From Candidatus Methanomethylophilaceae archaeon (GTDB taxonomy: Archaea; Thermoplasmatota; Thermoplasmata; Methanomassiliicoccales; Methanomethylophilaceae), in the NCBI GenBank assembly GCA_017475875.1, contig JAFVET010000227.1, positions 1 to 6,577 of the forward strand: a stretch of 6,577 nt of DNA, read 5' to 3'. A model generated the notes under the pieces. It was given only the letters and a program-made list of their open reading frames with translations. It was not told the DNA's origin and searched no databases. The stretch's first letter is position 1; each line of letters starts with the position of its first letter. This document shows positions 1 through 5,967 of this stretch, one piece after another. Made by a program: the position numbers and the translations under genes.

Positions 1-20
1 AGCTTAATGACTCGATTGCG

Positions 21-36
21 ACCTTATAGATAAGGA
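21..36 (+). promoter_or_regulatory. Candidate TATA region inside a perfect palindrome upstream of the repressor gene
   Basis: CCTTAT (22-27) and ATAAGG (30-35) are perfect inverted repeats separated by AG. The centre, TTATAGAT, resembles an archaeal TATA box and would place transcription start near position 53, leaving a leader of about 70 nt before the ATG at 125. No other TATA-like stretch is obvious in the 124 bases upstream of the repressor. The palindrome differs from the ATACCC/GGGTAT sites further down, so if it is an operator it probably belongs to another regulator. It could also be chance symmetry of an AT-rich box. Confidence 0.3.
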
Positions 37-124
37 TTGTCACAGGGTCCACGGCCGATATGACAGTTTTTGAATCGGATTCCAGGACGGATGATGAATA
101 TGCTCAGGCGACGACGGTGCCGTC

Positions 125-478
125 ATGGTCAGCATGCACGCCCATGGGAAATGCATCCGATCCAAGGACCAATCATCCAAATACGGACGGGCGTATCCCC
201 CATGCATGAAGCAGTGCATGGATGCGGAAAACCTTCATCGCAGGCTCAAAAAGATCAGCGGTCAGATCAACGCCATCGACCGCATGATAGACGAGGATGT
301 GCCTTGCGAGGACATAATCATACAGATCAACGCCGCGAAGAGCGCCCTGCACAAAGTCGGACAGATCGTAATGCAGGGGCACGTGGCCCACTGCGTCAGG
401 GACGGCATCGAGAGCGGGGACGCAGACAAAACCATAGAAGAGTTCAAAGAGGTCCTGGAGCAGTTCTCCAAGTTCTGA
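125..478 (+). CDS. CsoR/DUF156-family metal-sensing transcriptional repressor
   Basis: This is a small all-helical DNA-binding repressor of the CsoR/RcnR family, whose members release their operator when metal (often Cu(I)) binds. Taking the ATG at 125, C61, H86 and C90 reproduce the C-x24-H-x3-C spacing of the Cu(I) ligands of Mycobacterium CsoR (C36, H61, C65), and E106 falls where its allosteric Glu lies (E81). The core runs from about residue 36 (ENLHRRLKKISGQI) to 117. The start is uncertain. ATG 125 has GGTG five bases upstream, and 125-205 has G/C-ending codons in this frame, which adds an unusual Cys/His-bearing N-terminus (MHAHGKC, PPC). ATG 206 would give a 90-residue protein, the usual family length, beginning MKQCMD. 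The ATPase gene starts 47 bp downstream behind two CsoR-like operators. Cu(I) is the likely inducer, but Ni, Co or Zn sensing is not excluded. Confidence 0.9.
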   Translation: MVSMHAHGKCIRSKDQSSKYGRAYPPCMKQCMDAENLHRRLKKISGQINAIDRMIDEDVPCEDIIIQINAAKSALHKVGQIVMQGHVAHCVRDGIESGDADKTIEEFKEVLEQFSKF

Positions 479-480
479 TT

Positions 481-497
481 ATACCCTAGGGGGGTAT
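481..497. promoter_or_regulatory. CsoR-type operator 1, upstream of the ATPase TATA box
   Basis: ATACCC (481-486) and GGGTAT (492-497) form a perfect inverted repeat around a 5-bp spacer (TAGGG). C/G tracts flanked by A/T form the general layout of characterised CsoR operators. The site begins two bases after the repressor stop codon and overlaps where the TFB-recognition element of the downstream promoter should lie. Confidence 0.75.
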
Positions 498-503
498 TAT
501 ATA
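496..503 (+). promoter_or_regulatory. TATA box of the ATPase gene
   Basis: ATTATATA is close to the archaeal TATA consensus and lies exactly between the two CsoR-like palindromes. Its centre is about 26 bp upstream of the GTG at 526, so transcription is predicted to begin at or within a few bases of the start codon, giving a leaderless mRNA. A repressor on either flanking site would hinder TBP/TFB loading. Confidence 0.65.
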
Positions 504-506
504 CAC

Positions 507-523
507 ATACCCCTATAGGGTAT
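507..523. promoter_or_regulatory. CsoR-type operator 2, between TATA box and start
   Basis: ATACCC (507-512) and GGGTAT (518-523) repeat the arms and 5-bp spacing of operator 1; here the spacer is CTATA. The centres of the two sites are 26 bp apart. The site ends two bases before the GTG and covers the region between the TATA box and the expected transcription start. Confidence 0.75.
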
Positions 524-525
524 AT

Positions 526-2433
526 GTGATAGGATTGACCAACAACGTTCTACAGAATCTGGCCGACAGGAAGTGGTCCATCGCGGCGATCGCGATAGGC
601 GCCATCCTGACGGTGTCGTCGGTCATTTCCGACGATCTGCTTGTCCTCTCATACCTTGCCGTGCTTATCTGCGGCACGACTATAATCTGGGGCGCGATAT
701 GGGCCGTTATCTCGGAGGGGGACATAACCGCCGATCTGCTGGTCAGCATAGCGATCGTGGCTTCCATACTCATAAACGAACCAGTGGCCGCCGCGGAGAT
801 CTGCGTCATCATGCAGATAGGTTCGGTCCTCGAGGAGACTACCGTCAGCCGTGCGGAGCGCGGGATGTCCAGGGTAGCCGATTCGTTACCCACCCATGCT
901 TTGAAGGTGGACGGTCAGAACGTCACCGAGATTCCGCTGTCCGATGTCAGGGTGGGGGACGTCGTCAGGGTGGTGCCCGGGGCGTCGATACCCGCCGATG
1001 GTATCGTGAGGGACGGTTACTCGACGATAGACGTGTCCTTCCTGACGGGAGAACCGGTTCCCGGAGACGTGGGTGTGGGCGACCGCGTACCGGGAGGGGC
1101 CGTGAACGGGTTCGGCCATCTCGATGTCGAGGTCGAAAGGGTTCCCGACGAAAGCGCGATAGGCCGCGTATCGAGGTTGGTGAGGTCGGTAGACCCCGGT
1201 TCCGCCGAGATAGTGCGTGCCGCGGACCGTTGGGCGCGGTACATGGTGGTTGCCGCGTTGGCGACCTTCGCTGCCACACTGGTGTTGACCGGCGATCCCC
1301 ATCGTGCAGTGACCGTCCTCGTGGTATTCTGTCCATGCGCCCTGATCCTCGCGACACCTACCGCAGTCGTGGCCGCCGCCGGAAACCTGGCGAAGCACGG
1401 CATCCTGGTCCGTGGAGGTTCGGCCGTGGAGGCGGCCGCATGTATGGACGCCCTGTTGATGGACAAGACAGGTACCTTGACGACCGGTGACGTCAGGTGT
1501 CTGCGCGTAGTCCGTTTCGATGAAGGTATCGACGGGGACCGCCTGGTCTCGGCCGTTGCGAGCATCGAGTCGCTGTCGGAGCACCCTCTGGGGAAGGCGA
1601 TAGCCGACCTGGTGCAGGTGCACCAACCCGTGGAGGGTTTCGAGTACCGTCCGGGACTGGGTGTCCAAGGCAAGGTGGACGGGACCGAGTACATCATCGG
1701 CAACCGCCGCTTCCTTGAGGTTTCGGGTTGCAAGATGGATTCCGAAGTGGAAGGGGCGATATCCGACGAGTATCGCCAAGGCAACATGGTCGTGCTGATC
1801 GCCTCCGCAGGGAGGGCGGTGGGAATCGCCGTGCTCTCGGACACGTTGAAGGAGACCTCGGCCCGTGCGGTGGGGGCCCTTCGCGCCATGGGCGTAGGGG
1901 TGTATCTGGTCACCGGCGACTCCAAGGAGGCCGCGGTGTCCGTCGCAGGCACCGTCGGTACCGACGACGTGGTCTGGGAGTGCATGCCCGACGACAAGCT
2001 GAACGTGGTCGACCGGATGTGCAGGGACCATGTGGTCGGGATGGTGGGCGACGGAGTCAACGACGCGGCTGCCCTCCGCAGGGCGCACGTCGGTTTCGCG
2101 ATGGGCGGCAAGGGGAGTGACATCGCGGTATCGTCTTCGGACGTCGTCCTCTTGAACGACGATCCCGGGTCGGTGGTCAGGTGCGTCGGGATGTGCCGTA
2201 CCGCGATGAAGGTGGTCCATGTCGGTATAGCGGTGTCACTCGCACTGAACATCGCCGCGACCGCGTTGGCGGTGACCGGGTCGATCGGCCCCATGGTGGG
2301 TGCGCTGGTCCACAACATCGGATCTGTGGCTGTGGTGACGATGTCGGCGATGCTGTACTCGCACGAACCTGTAGAAACTGTAAACGGATCCGAACCCGTG
2401 CACCTCAGGAAGCGGTCTCCTGGGGACGCTTGA
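526..2433 (+). CDS. P1B-type heavy-metal-translocating ATPase (metal exporter, substrate unresolved)
   Basis: This is a membrane ATPase that pumps soft or transition metal ions out of the cytoplasm. All core P-type elements are present: actuator-domain TGE (174-176), phosphorylation site D313-KTGTLT, the P1B hallmark HP (H353-P354) in the nucleotide domain, TGD (463-465) and GDGVND (508-513). Hydrophobic segments lie near residues 17-36, 40-65, 70-105, 237-285 and 565-612. The sixth carries C269-P-C271, as in Cu+ and Zn/Cd/Pb pumps. The last two membrane segments carry N575 and H596-N597 (HNIGS) instead of the Lys and Asp-x-Gly of Zn/Cd pumps or the Tyr-Asn and Met-x-x-Ser-Ser of CopA, so specificity cannot be read from motifs. 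There is no N-terminal CxxC metal-binding domain; 635 residues suits such a form. The GTG start fits a leaderless transcript. The upstream CsoR gene and operators argue for Cu(I) or a similar soft metal. The end overlaps the opposing gene by 29 bp. Confidence 0.93.
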   Translation: MIGLTNNVLQNLADRKWSIAAIAIGAILTVSSVISDDLLVLSYLAVLICGTTIIWGAIWAVISEGDITADLLVSIAIVASILINEPVAAAEICVIMQIGSVLEETTVSRAERGMSRVADSLPTHALKVDGQNVTEIPLSDVRVGDVVRVVPGASIPADGIVRDGYSTIDVSFLTGEPVPGDVGVGDRVPGGAVNGFGHLDVEVERVPDESAIGRVSRLVRSVDPGSAEIVRAADRWARYMVVAALATFAATLVLTGDPHRAVTVLVVFCPCALILATPTAVVAAAGNLAKHGILVRGGSAVEAAACMDALLMDKTGTLTTGDVRCLRVVRFDEGIDGDRLVSAVASIESLSEHPLGKAIADLVQVHQPVEGFEYRPGLGVQGKVDGTEYIIGNRRFLEVSGCKMDSEVEGAISDEYRQGNMVVLIASAGRAVGIAVLSDTLKETSARAVGALRAMGVGVYLVTGDSKEAAVSVAGTVGTDDVVWECMPDDKLNVVDRMCRDHVVGMVGDGVNDAAALRRAHVGFAMGGKGSDIAVSSSDVVLLNDDPGSVVRCVGMCRTAMKVVHVGIAVSLALNIAATALAVTGSIGPMVGALVHNIGSVAVVTMSAMLYSHEPVETVNGSEPVHLRKRSPGDA

Positions 2434-4120
2434 CCGGTTCGGGCTTGACCCTGTACTCGCGGATCATCTTGCCCATGTTGATGAGGTGGTCCGCGATCCT
2501 TTCCGTGTCGGAAGCCAAGGCGAGGAACTCGGTTCCGGCGGCTATCGAACAAGTGCCTTCGTTGAGCCTGTGGATATGGGTCTCTGACATCTTGTCGGTG
2601 GCCTCGTCGATCCTCTCCTCGATCTCGTAGGCCTCTTCGAGGGCCGCCTCGTCCTCGTTAACATAAGCATAGAGGATGCGCTCGTACAGTTCGGTCACCA
2701 GGTTCTCCGCCTCCTCTATCTCCTTCTTGGCTCCTTCGGAGAAGTCCTCCCCCTGCCTCTCGAGCCTGCTGACGTATTCCACAATGTTCTCGGCATAGTC
2801 ACCGACCCTTTCAAGGTCGGAAATGGTGTGGAACGAGGTCGATACGTACATGTTGTCGCGGGAGTTGAGGTCCGTGTTTGAGAGCTTGACCAGGAAATGG
2901 GTCAGTTCCTTGTTGAGGAAGTCGAGTTCCTCCTCGTTGGCGTCGAACTCCTTCCTCCTGCTGAAGTCCAGGGTGCGGGCCATCTCGCAGGACAGATGGA
3001 AGTTCTCCATCGCGATGCGGGACATGTTGACTATCTCGTTCTTCACCTCGAGTATCGCGATCGACGGTGTACGGAGCATGTAGTTGTTTATGTAGTACAG
3101 GCGGGGGCCGTCCTCCGCAAGGTTCGGCTCCCCCTTCTCTGGCAGGACCCTGGTCACCAGGGAGATGAGACGGCTGGTGAGCGGCAGCATGATGATGACC
3201 GTGATCACGTTGAATATCGTGTGGAACATCGCGAGCTGGGTCTGGGGTATCCCTGGGAAGAGAGATTCGAATATCGTCGCGAATGTGGTAGATCCACCAG
3301 TGACCGCACCCATTACGAACCCGGCGGTGACGAAGATTATCACACCTATCACGTTGAAGAGCAGGTGTATCAGCGCGGTACGTTTGGCGTTCAGGCCTCC
3401 GGACAGCGCGGCCAGGATCGCGACAACGCACGACCCTATGTTGGATCCCATCGTAAGGTATATCCCCTGCTCCAGGTCGATGAGGCCGGTGAACAGCATG
3501 GCGATGGCCACAGACGTCATGACTGACGAGCTCTGGATGATCGCCGTCAGCCCGGCACCCACAAGGACCAGAACGATCACGTTTTTGATTCCGGCGAGGA
3601 ACTCCTTGACGGAGTCCAGCTCCGCGAAGTCGGACATCGACCCGCTCATCATCTCGAGTCCGACGAACAGCAGTCCGAAACCTGCGATTATGGCACCCAT
3701 CTTCTTGGTGAAGTCCTTCTTGGCGAACAGGGAGACGAACGCCCCGACTCCCGCGAGGGCCGAGAATATGACGGTCATCGTGAGGGTGCCGTCGCCGAAC
3801 ATTCCCAACGCGACGATCTGTGCGGTGATCGTGGTACCTATGTTCGCTCCGTAGATGACGGCGGCGGCGAGCGTCAGGGACATGATCCCGGTGTTGACGA
3901 AACCGATCACCAGGACGGTCGTCGCTCCGGAACTCTGGATGGCTGCTGTGCCTACGGCTCCGATGCCGACCCCGGCCAGCTTGTTGTCGGAGATACGGGA
4001 GAACAGGCTCTTGAGACGGTCGCTGCAGACCGACTCGAGGTTGTTGCTGACCATGGTGCAAGCGATTAGGAACACGCCTATGCCGGCGAGAAGGGTGAGC
4101 ATCGCTACGCTTACATCCAT
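2405..4120 (-). CDS. Na+/phosphate cotransporter-family protein with C-terminal PhoU-like domain
   Basis: This is a membrane phosphate transporter of the NptA/YjbB type. The first 330 or so residues hold the two inverted Na/Pi-cotransporter repeats, each with its signature: QSSGATT (62-68) followed by GANIGTT (91-97), then QSSS (196-199) followed by GSNIGSC (225-231), among many hydrophobic helices. Residues of roughly 355-555 are soluble, charged and helical with the two PhoU metal-binding motifs, DLERVGDYAEN (435-445) and DTERIADHL (538-546), so the PhoU-like part is fused to the transporter. The length of 571 is normal for this fusion. Direction is not settled by sequence: animal relatives import phosphate with sodium, whereas E. 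coli YjbB is linked to phosphate export. A TATA-like box about 26 bp upstream of the ATG suggests a leaderless mRNA. No Pst or Pho genes are in view. It is convergent with the metal ATPase, not in an operon with it. Confidence 0.92.
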   Translation of the reverse strand: MDVSVAMLTLLAGIGVFLIACTMVSNNLESVCSDRLKSLFSRISDNKLAGVGIGAVGTAAIQSSGATTVLVIGFVNTGIMSLTLAAAVIYGANIGTTITAQIVALGMFGDGTLTMTVIFSALAGVGAFVSLFAKKDFTKKMGAIIAGFGLLFVGLEMMSGSMSDFAELDSVKEFLAGIKNVIVLVLVGAGLTAIIQSSSVMTSVAIAMLFTGLIDLEQGIYLTMGSNIGSCVVAILAALSGGLNAKRTALIHLLFNVIGVIIFVTAGFVMGAVTGGSTTFATIFESLFPGIPQTQLAMFHTIFNVITVIIMLPLTSRLISLVTRVLPEKGEPNLAEDGPRLYYINNYMLRTPSIAILEVKNEIVNMSRIAMENFHLSCEMARTLDFSRRKEFDANEEELDFLNKELTHFLVKLSNTDLNSRDNMYVSTSFHTISDLERVGDYAENIVEYVSRLERQGEDFSEGAKKEIEEAENLVTELYERILYAYVNEDEAALEEAYEIEERIDEATDKMSETHIHRLNEGTCSIAAGTEFLALASDTERIADHLINMGKMIREYRVKPEPVKRPQETAS

Positions 4121-4142
4121 GCGTTTTCAACATTCGCGATAT

Positions 4143-4150
4143 CCTATAAG
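4143..4150 (-). promoter_or_regulatory. TATA-like box of the Na/Pi transporter gene
   Basis: Read on the minus strand this is CTTATAGG. Its centre lies about 26 bp before the ATG whose first base is 4120, so the transcript would start at or next to the start codon. I see no Shine-Dalgarno sequence before that ATG (TTGAAAACGC), which agrees with a leaderless mRNA. Confidence 0.5.
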
Positions 4151-4321
4151 AACGATTTGATTCAGTCCAGCCAGCAGTTTCGGGTATTTGACGACCCGGA
4201 ACCTCATGGTATTAAATTGTTGCCCGGTCTTGGCGGTATAATCCGATATTATGTGTCGGAGGTTTCATAAATTGTGGTGAAATCACCTGGCTCCGCGTCA
4301 GCCAGATTCGATGAACGTGTC

Positions 4322-4329
4322 TTTATAAG
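4322..4329 (+). promoter_or_regulatory. Candidate TATA box for the HTH gene
   Basis: TTTATAAG matches the archaeal TATA consensus well and would put transcription start near 4351, leaving a leader of about 44 nt before the ATG at 4395. The sequence is nearly symmetrical, so it could also serve the minus strand. No clear Shine-Dalgarno site precedes the ATG. Confidence 0.4.
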
Positions 4330-4394
4330 CAATTATGTTGACAACTGAGTAAAGGCAGGATTTTCCGATGCCATGATAAGAAGCGGACCCTTTG

Positions 4395-4766
4395 ATGTGT
4401 TTTGCCACGACCAAAAAGAGTCCAGGCAAGAGAGAACAGAGGCGGTTTAAAAAGATTGAGGACGAGAGGCAGAGCCTCCGGTACAAGGCCGCCGACCTGG
4501 TGGGGAGGGGGCGCACGTACCGTTCCGCGGCCAAGCTCCTGGGGGTCAGCCACCAATTCGTCTGCAACTGGGCCCGCAGGCTCCTGGATTCCCGGACCGT
4601 GAGCAAAAACGTGCACGGAAAGGTGGTACAGGTCCGCGAATACGTGTTCAAGGAGGACTGGCGCGAACTGATCCGCACCAGGAAGCCCGGTCCCAGGACG
4701 GGGAGACCGTCCAGGACCTGCCGATGTACTGGGGCATGGAGGACCAGCGCCTCCCTGCCGAGGTGA
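4395..4766 (+). CDS. Helix-turn-helix protein, probable IS630-type transposase N-terminal fragment
   Basis: The protein starts MCFATTKKSPGKRE and is Lys/Arg-rich. Residues of about 29-64 form a helix-turn-helix of the homeodomain-like/winged type found at the N-terminus of IS630-family transposases: YRSAAKLLGVSHQFVCNWARRLL at about 42-64 (quoted in parts: YRSAAKLLGVS, then HQFVCNWARRLL). It is followed by a Trp-containing basic stretch and KPGPRTGR, which resembles the linker before the DDE catalytic domain. No DDE domain follows. After about position 4700 codons in this frame lose the G/C-ending bias and the peptide becomes Arg/Cys/Ser-rich, while another frame becomes coding-like, so the last 20 or so residues are probably not native. 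ATG 4395 is preferred over the TTG at 4392. No terminal inverted repeats or target duplications were found. A small stand-alone DNA-binding protein is the alternative. Confidence 0.6.
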   Translation: MCFATTKKSPGKREQRRFKKIEDERQSLRYKAADLVGRGRTYRSAAKLLGVSHQFVCNWARRLLDSRTVSKNVHGKVVQVREYVFKEDWRELIRTRKPGPRTGRPSRTCRCTGAWRTSASLPR

Positions 4767-4798
4767 CCCTTTACTCGATCTGGTATCAGGAAGCGTGA
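4697..4798 (+). pseudogene. Frame-shifted tail of the HTH/transposase-like gene
   Basis: In the frame ending at the TGA 4796-4798, codons from about 4697 become strongly G/C-ending and encode an ordinary-looking peptide (DGETVQDLPMYWGMEDQR, then LPAEVTLYSIWYQEA). The preceding HTH frame has this quality only up to about 4700. A single indel near 4690-4705 would join the two. The tail is too short for a DDE domain and I do not recognise it. It may be the remains of the transposase after deletion, or part of an unrelated gene fused by the deletion. Confidence 0.35.
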
Positions 4799-4846
4799 AA
4801 CCTGTTCCCGACCCCGTACGGTTCGGTGCGAAGCGTCGGTACATTT

Positions 4847-4875
4847 GGACCTCGGGTCGGTTTGGCCCGGGGTCC
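4847..4875 (+). terminator. GC-rich hairpin, probable terminator between convergent genes
   Basis: GGACCTCGGG (4847-4856) pairs with CCCGGGGTCC (4866-4875) over 10 bp with one G-U pair and a 9-nt loop. On the plus strand it is followed by TCTTTC, a weak pyrimidine tract. It lies 49 bases after the end of the transposase-like remnant and could also stop transcripts of the AraC gene from the other side. Confidence 0.45.
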
Positions 4876-4905
4876 TCTTTCATCATGACCATTATAATTG
4901 TTTCA

Positions 4906-4923
4906 GGACGTCTTTCGACGTCC
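4906..4923 (-). terminator. Perfect 7-bp hairpin with GAAA loop after the AraC gene
   Basis: Read on the minus strand, GGACGTC-GAAA-GACGTCC is a perfect stem capped by a GNRA-class tetraloop, beginning 22 bases past the AraC stop codon. It would form in the 3' end of that mRNA. There is no U-run immediately after it, so it may stabilise the 3' end or act with the neighbouring hairpin rather than being a classical terminator. Confidence 0.45.
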
Positions 4924-4945
4924 GACCATGTCCGCAAGACGGTCA

Positions 4946-5908
4946 TTATGCGTGGTCGAGGTCGTCGTATCTTCCGAACAATTCGCGGTACCCGTCCCTG
5001 AACCGCCTCGGTGTGCAACCGAACAGCTTCTGGAATTCCTTCGCGAACTTGTCTTCCTTATGGAAACCACATTCTTCGGCGATCTTCCCGATCGTTTCGT
5101 CGCCCAAAACCAGGTCGCCCGATGCGTCGAGCAATCTTTGATGCTTGTGGAAAGCGTAGGGGGTGTCACCGTACACCTTCGAGAAAGAGGAGCAGATGTT
5201 GTATCTGTCCATGCCAAGACTACGACACGCTTCTTGGATGTTGCACGGGCGGTCGAGGCTGGAAGCGATCTCCCCGTACAGTCTGTCCTCATTCTCTGCG
5301 GATCCCGCCAGAACCATCTCTTTGGGGCGTTCCGAGACGGATCCGGTCAGGTCGCCCAAGATGTCGTTGACGAGCACATGGACCTGTTGCCTCGTCTCAG
5401 GACGGTCCAGGAGTTTCCTGATGGCCATGACGTCCGACATCGACCTGTTCGGCATCTCCAGAGGCCACAACCGCGTGTCCCCGTACCGGTCCACGAACCT
5501 TTGGACGGTTCCGTCTTCTTCAGCGCAGGAATTCCCGGGGGTGTGGTACCCGCCCAGGTCGATGCCGATGGTGATGGATTCGTATTCCTTGGTATGGACG
5601 GTCATGGACGATTGCACGGTCACCGGACGATATACGACGACGCTTCCGGGCGACAGGGAAAGGTGCCCCTGGTCGTGCTCCACGACCATCCTTCCGCGAA
5701 CCGTGCAGTCGATCATGATGTAGTTCATCTGACCGATGTGGTTCTCGTTCGTGAACCTGCTCATGTCAGAGACCATGTGGTTCACGATGAACCCCTCCTC
5801 GAACAGGTAGTTCATCACATCGGTGGATCCATCCGGCCCGCTCACGGAATATTTGAATCCGGATTCGAACGGTGTGATCTGGAAATTGTTGTGGAGCAGC
5901 GCCTTCAT
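4946..5908 (-). CDS. AraC-family transcriptional regulator
   Basis: This is a DNA-binding regulator with an N-terminal ligand or dimerisation part and a C-terminal AraC/XylS double helix-turn-helix. Numbered from the ATG at 5908 (320 residues), the first HTH is near 223-247 (NIQEACRSLGMDRYN) and the second near 272-304 (TIGKIAEECGFHKEDKFAKE, then FQKLFGCTPRRFR), the family signature in canonical order. The N-terminal 130 or so residues are beta-rich and cupin-like (HLSLSPGSVVVYRPV), with no catalytic motif. I prefer ATG 5908 to the GTG at 5917 because GGTGA (5918-5914) sits five bases before the ATG and overlaps the GTG. Length is typical of AraC proteins. It is divergent from a siderophore-class binding-protein gene, a layout common for AraC regulators of iron-chelate uptake, so it may control that importer; the ligand is unknown. 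AraC proteins are uncommon in archaea, suggesting acquisition from bacteria. Confidence 0.9.
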   Translation of the reverse strand: MKALLHNNFQITPFESGFKYSVSGPDGSTDVMNYLFEEGFIVNHMVSDMSRFTNENHIGQMNYIMIDCTVRGRMVVEHDQGHLSLSPGSVVVYRPVTVQSSMTVHTKEYESITIGIDLGGYHTPGNSCAEEDGTVQRFVDRYGDTRLWPLEMPNRSMSDVMAIRKLLDRPETRQQVHVLVNDILGDLTGSVSERPKEMVLAGSAENEDRLYGEIASSLDRPCNIQEACRSLGMDRYNICSSFSKVYGDTPYAFHKHQRLLDASGDLVLGDETIGKIAEECGFHKEDKFAKEFQKLFGCTPRRFRDGYRELFGRYDDLDHA

Positions 5909-5967
5909 CCGTCTCACCGATTTGTCAAAGATAAAAAGACCCCATTATTTGTAATTTTTAGTCACGG

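Larger units (their letters stand above)
4121..4394. other. Divergent intergenic region with several potential hairpins
   Basis: This is a relatively AT-rich stretch of 274 bases between the transporter (minus) and the HTH gene (plus), without a credible ORF. By eye it holds stems at 4178-4185/4194-4201 (8 bp, one G-U), 4242-4246/4256-4260, 4276-4280/4283-4287 and 4287-4292/4300-4305 (CTGGCT/AGCCAG). A longer-range pairing, 4198-4205/4259-4266, would compete with the first two. No tRNA or known RNA family is recognised. Promoters for both flanking genes lie inside; otherwise its function is unknown. Confidence 0.4.

Noticed and set aside
70..489. Plus-strand ORF of 139 codons overlapping the repressor
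   Set aside because: Low-complexity Arg/Gln/His-rich translation typical of an out-of-frame reading; the CsoR frame over the same bases has clear family residues.
573..1490. Long plus-strand Arg/Gly-rich ORF inside the ATPase
   Set aside because: Alternate-frame shadow of GC-rich coding sequence with no recognisable motif.
886..2552. Long minus-strand ORFs (886-2220 and 1017-2552) opposite the ATPase
   Set aside because: Antisense shadows: His/Arg/Pro/Ser-rich, no domain signatures, and the plus-strand ATPase carries every P-type motif.
2811..4133. 440-codon minus-strand ORF overlapping the Na/Pi transporter
   Set aside because: Arg/His/Pro-rich frame shift of the transporter, which shows both QSS signatures and PhoU motifs in the accepted frame.
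4270..4310. Possible tRNA-like fold around the CTGGCT/AGCCAG stem and ATTCGAT
   Set aside because: No acceptor stem, D-loop or GGTTCGAATCC-type T-arm can be assembled.
4200..4945. Terminal inverted repeats bounding the transposase-like remnant
   Set aside because: Comparison by eye of 4200-4394 with the reverse complement of 4799-4945 showed no convincing matching ends or target duplication.
4795..5001. Short plus-strand ORF starting GTG and overlapping the preceding TGA
   Set aside because: The GTGA overlap is suggestive, but most of it is antisense to the AraC gene and the hairpins, and the peptide shows no recognisable feature.
4323..5018. 231-codon minus-strand ORF opposite the HTH gene
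   Set aside because: Pro/Gly/Arg-rich with no family features, and it runs through two hairpins and into the AraC gene.
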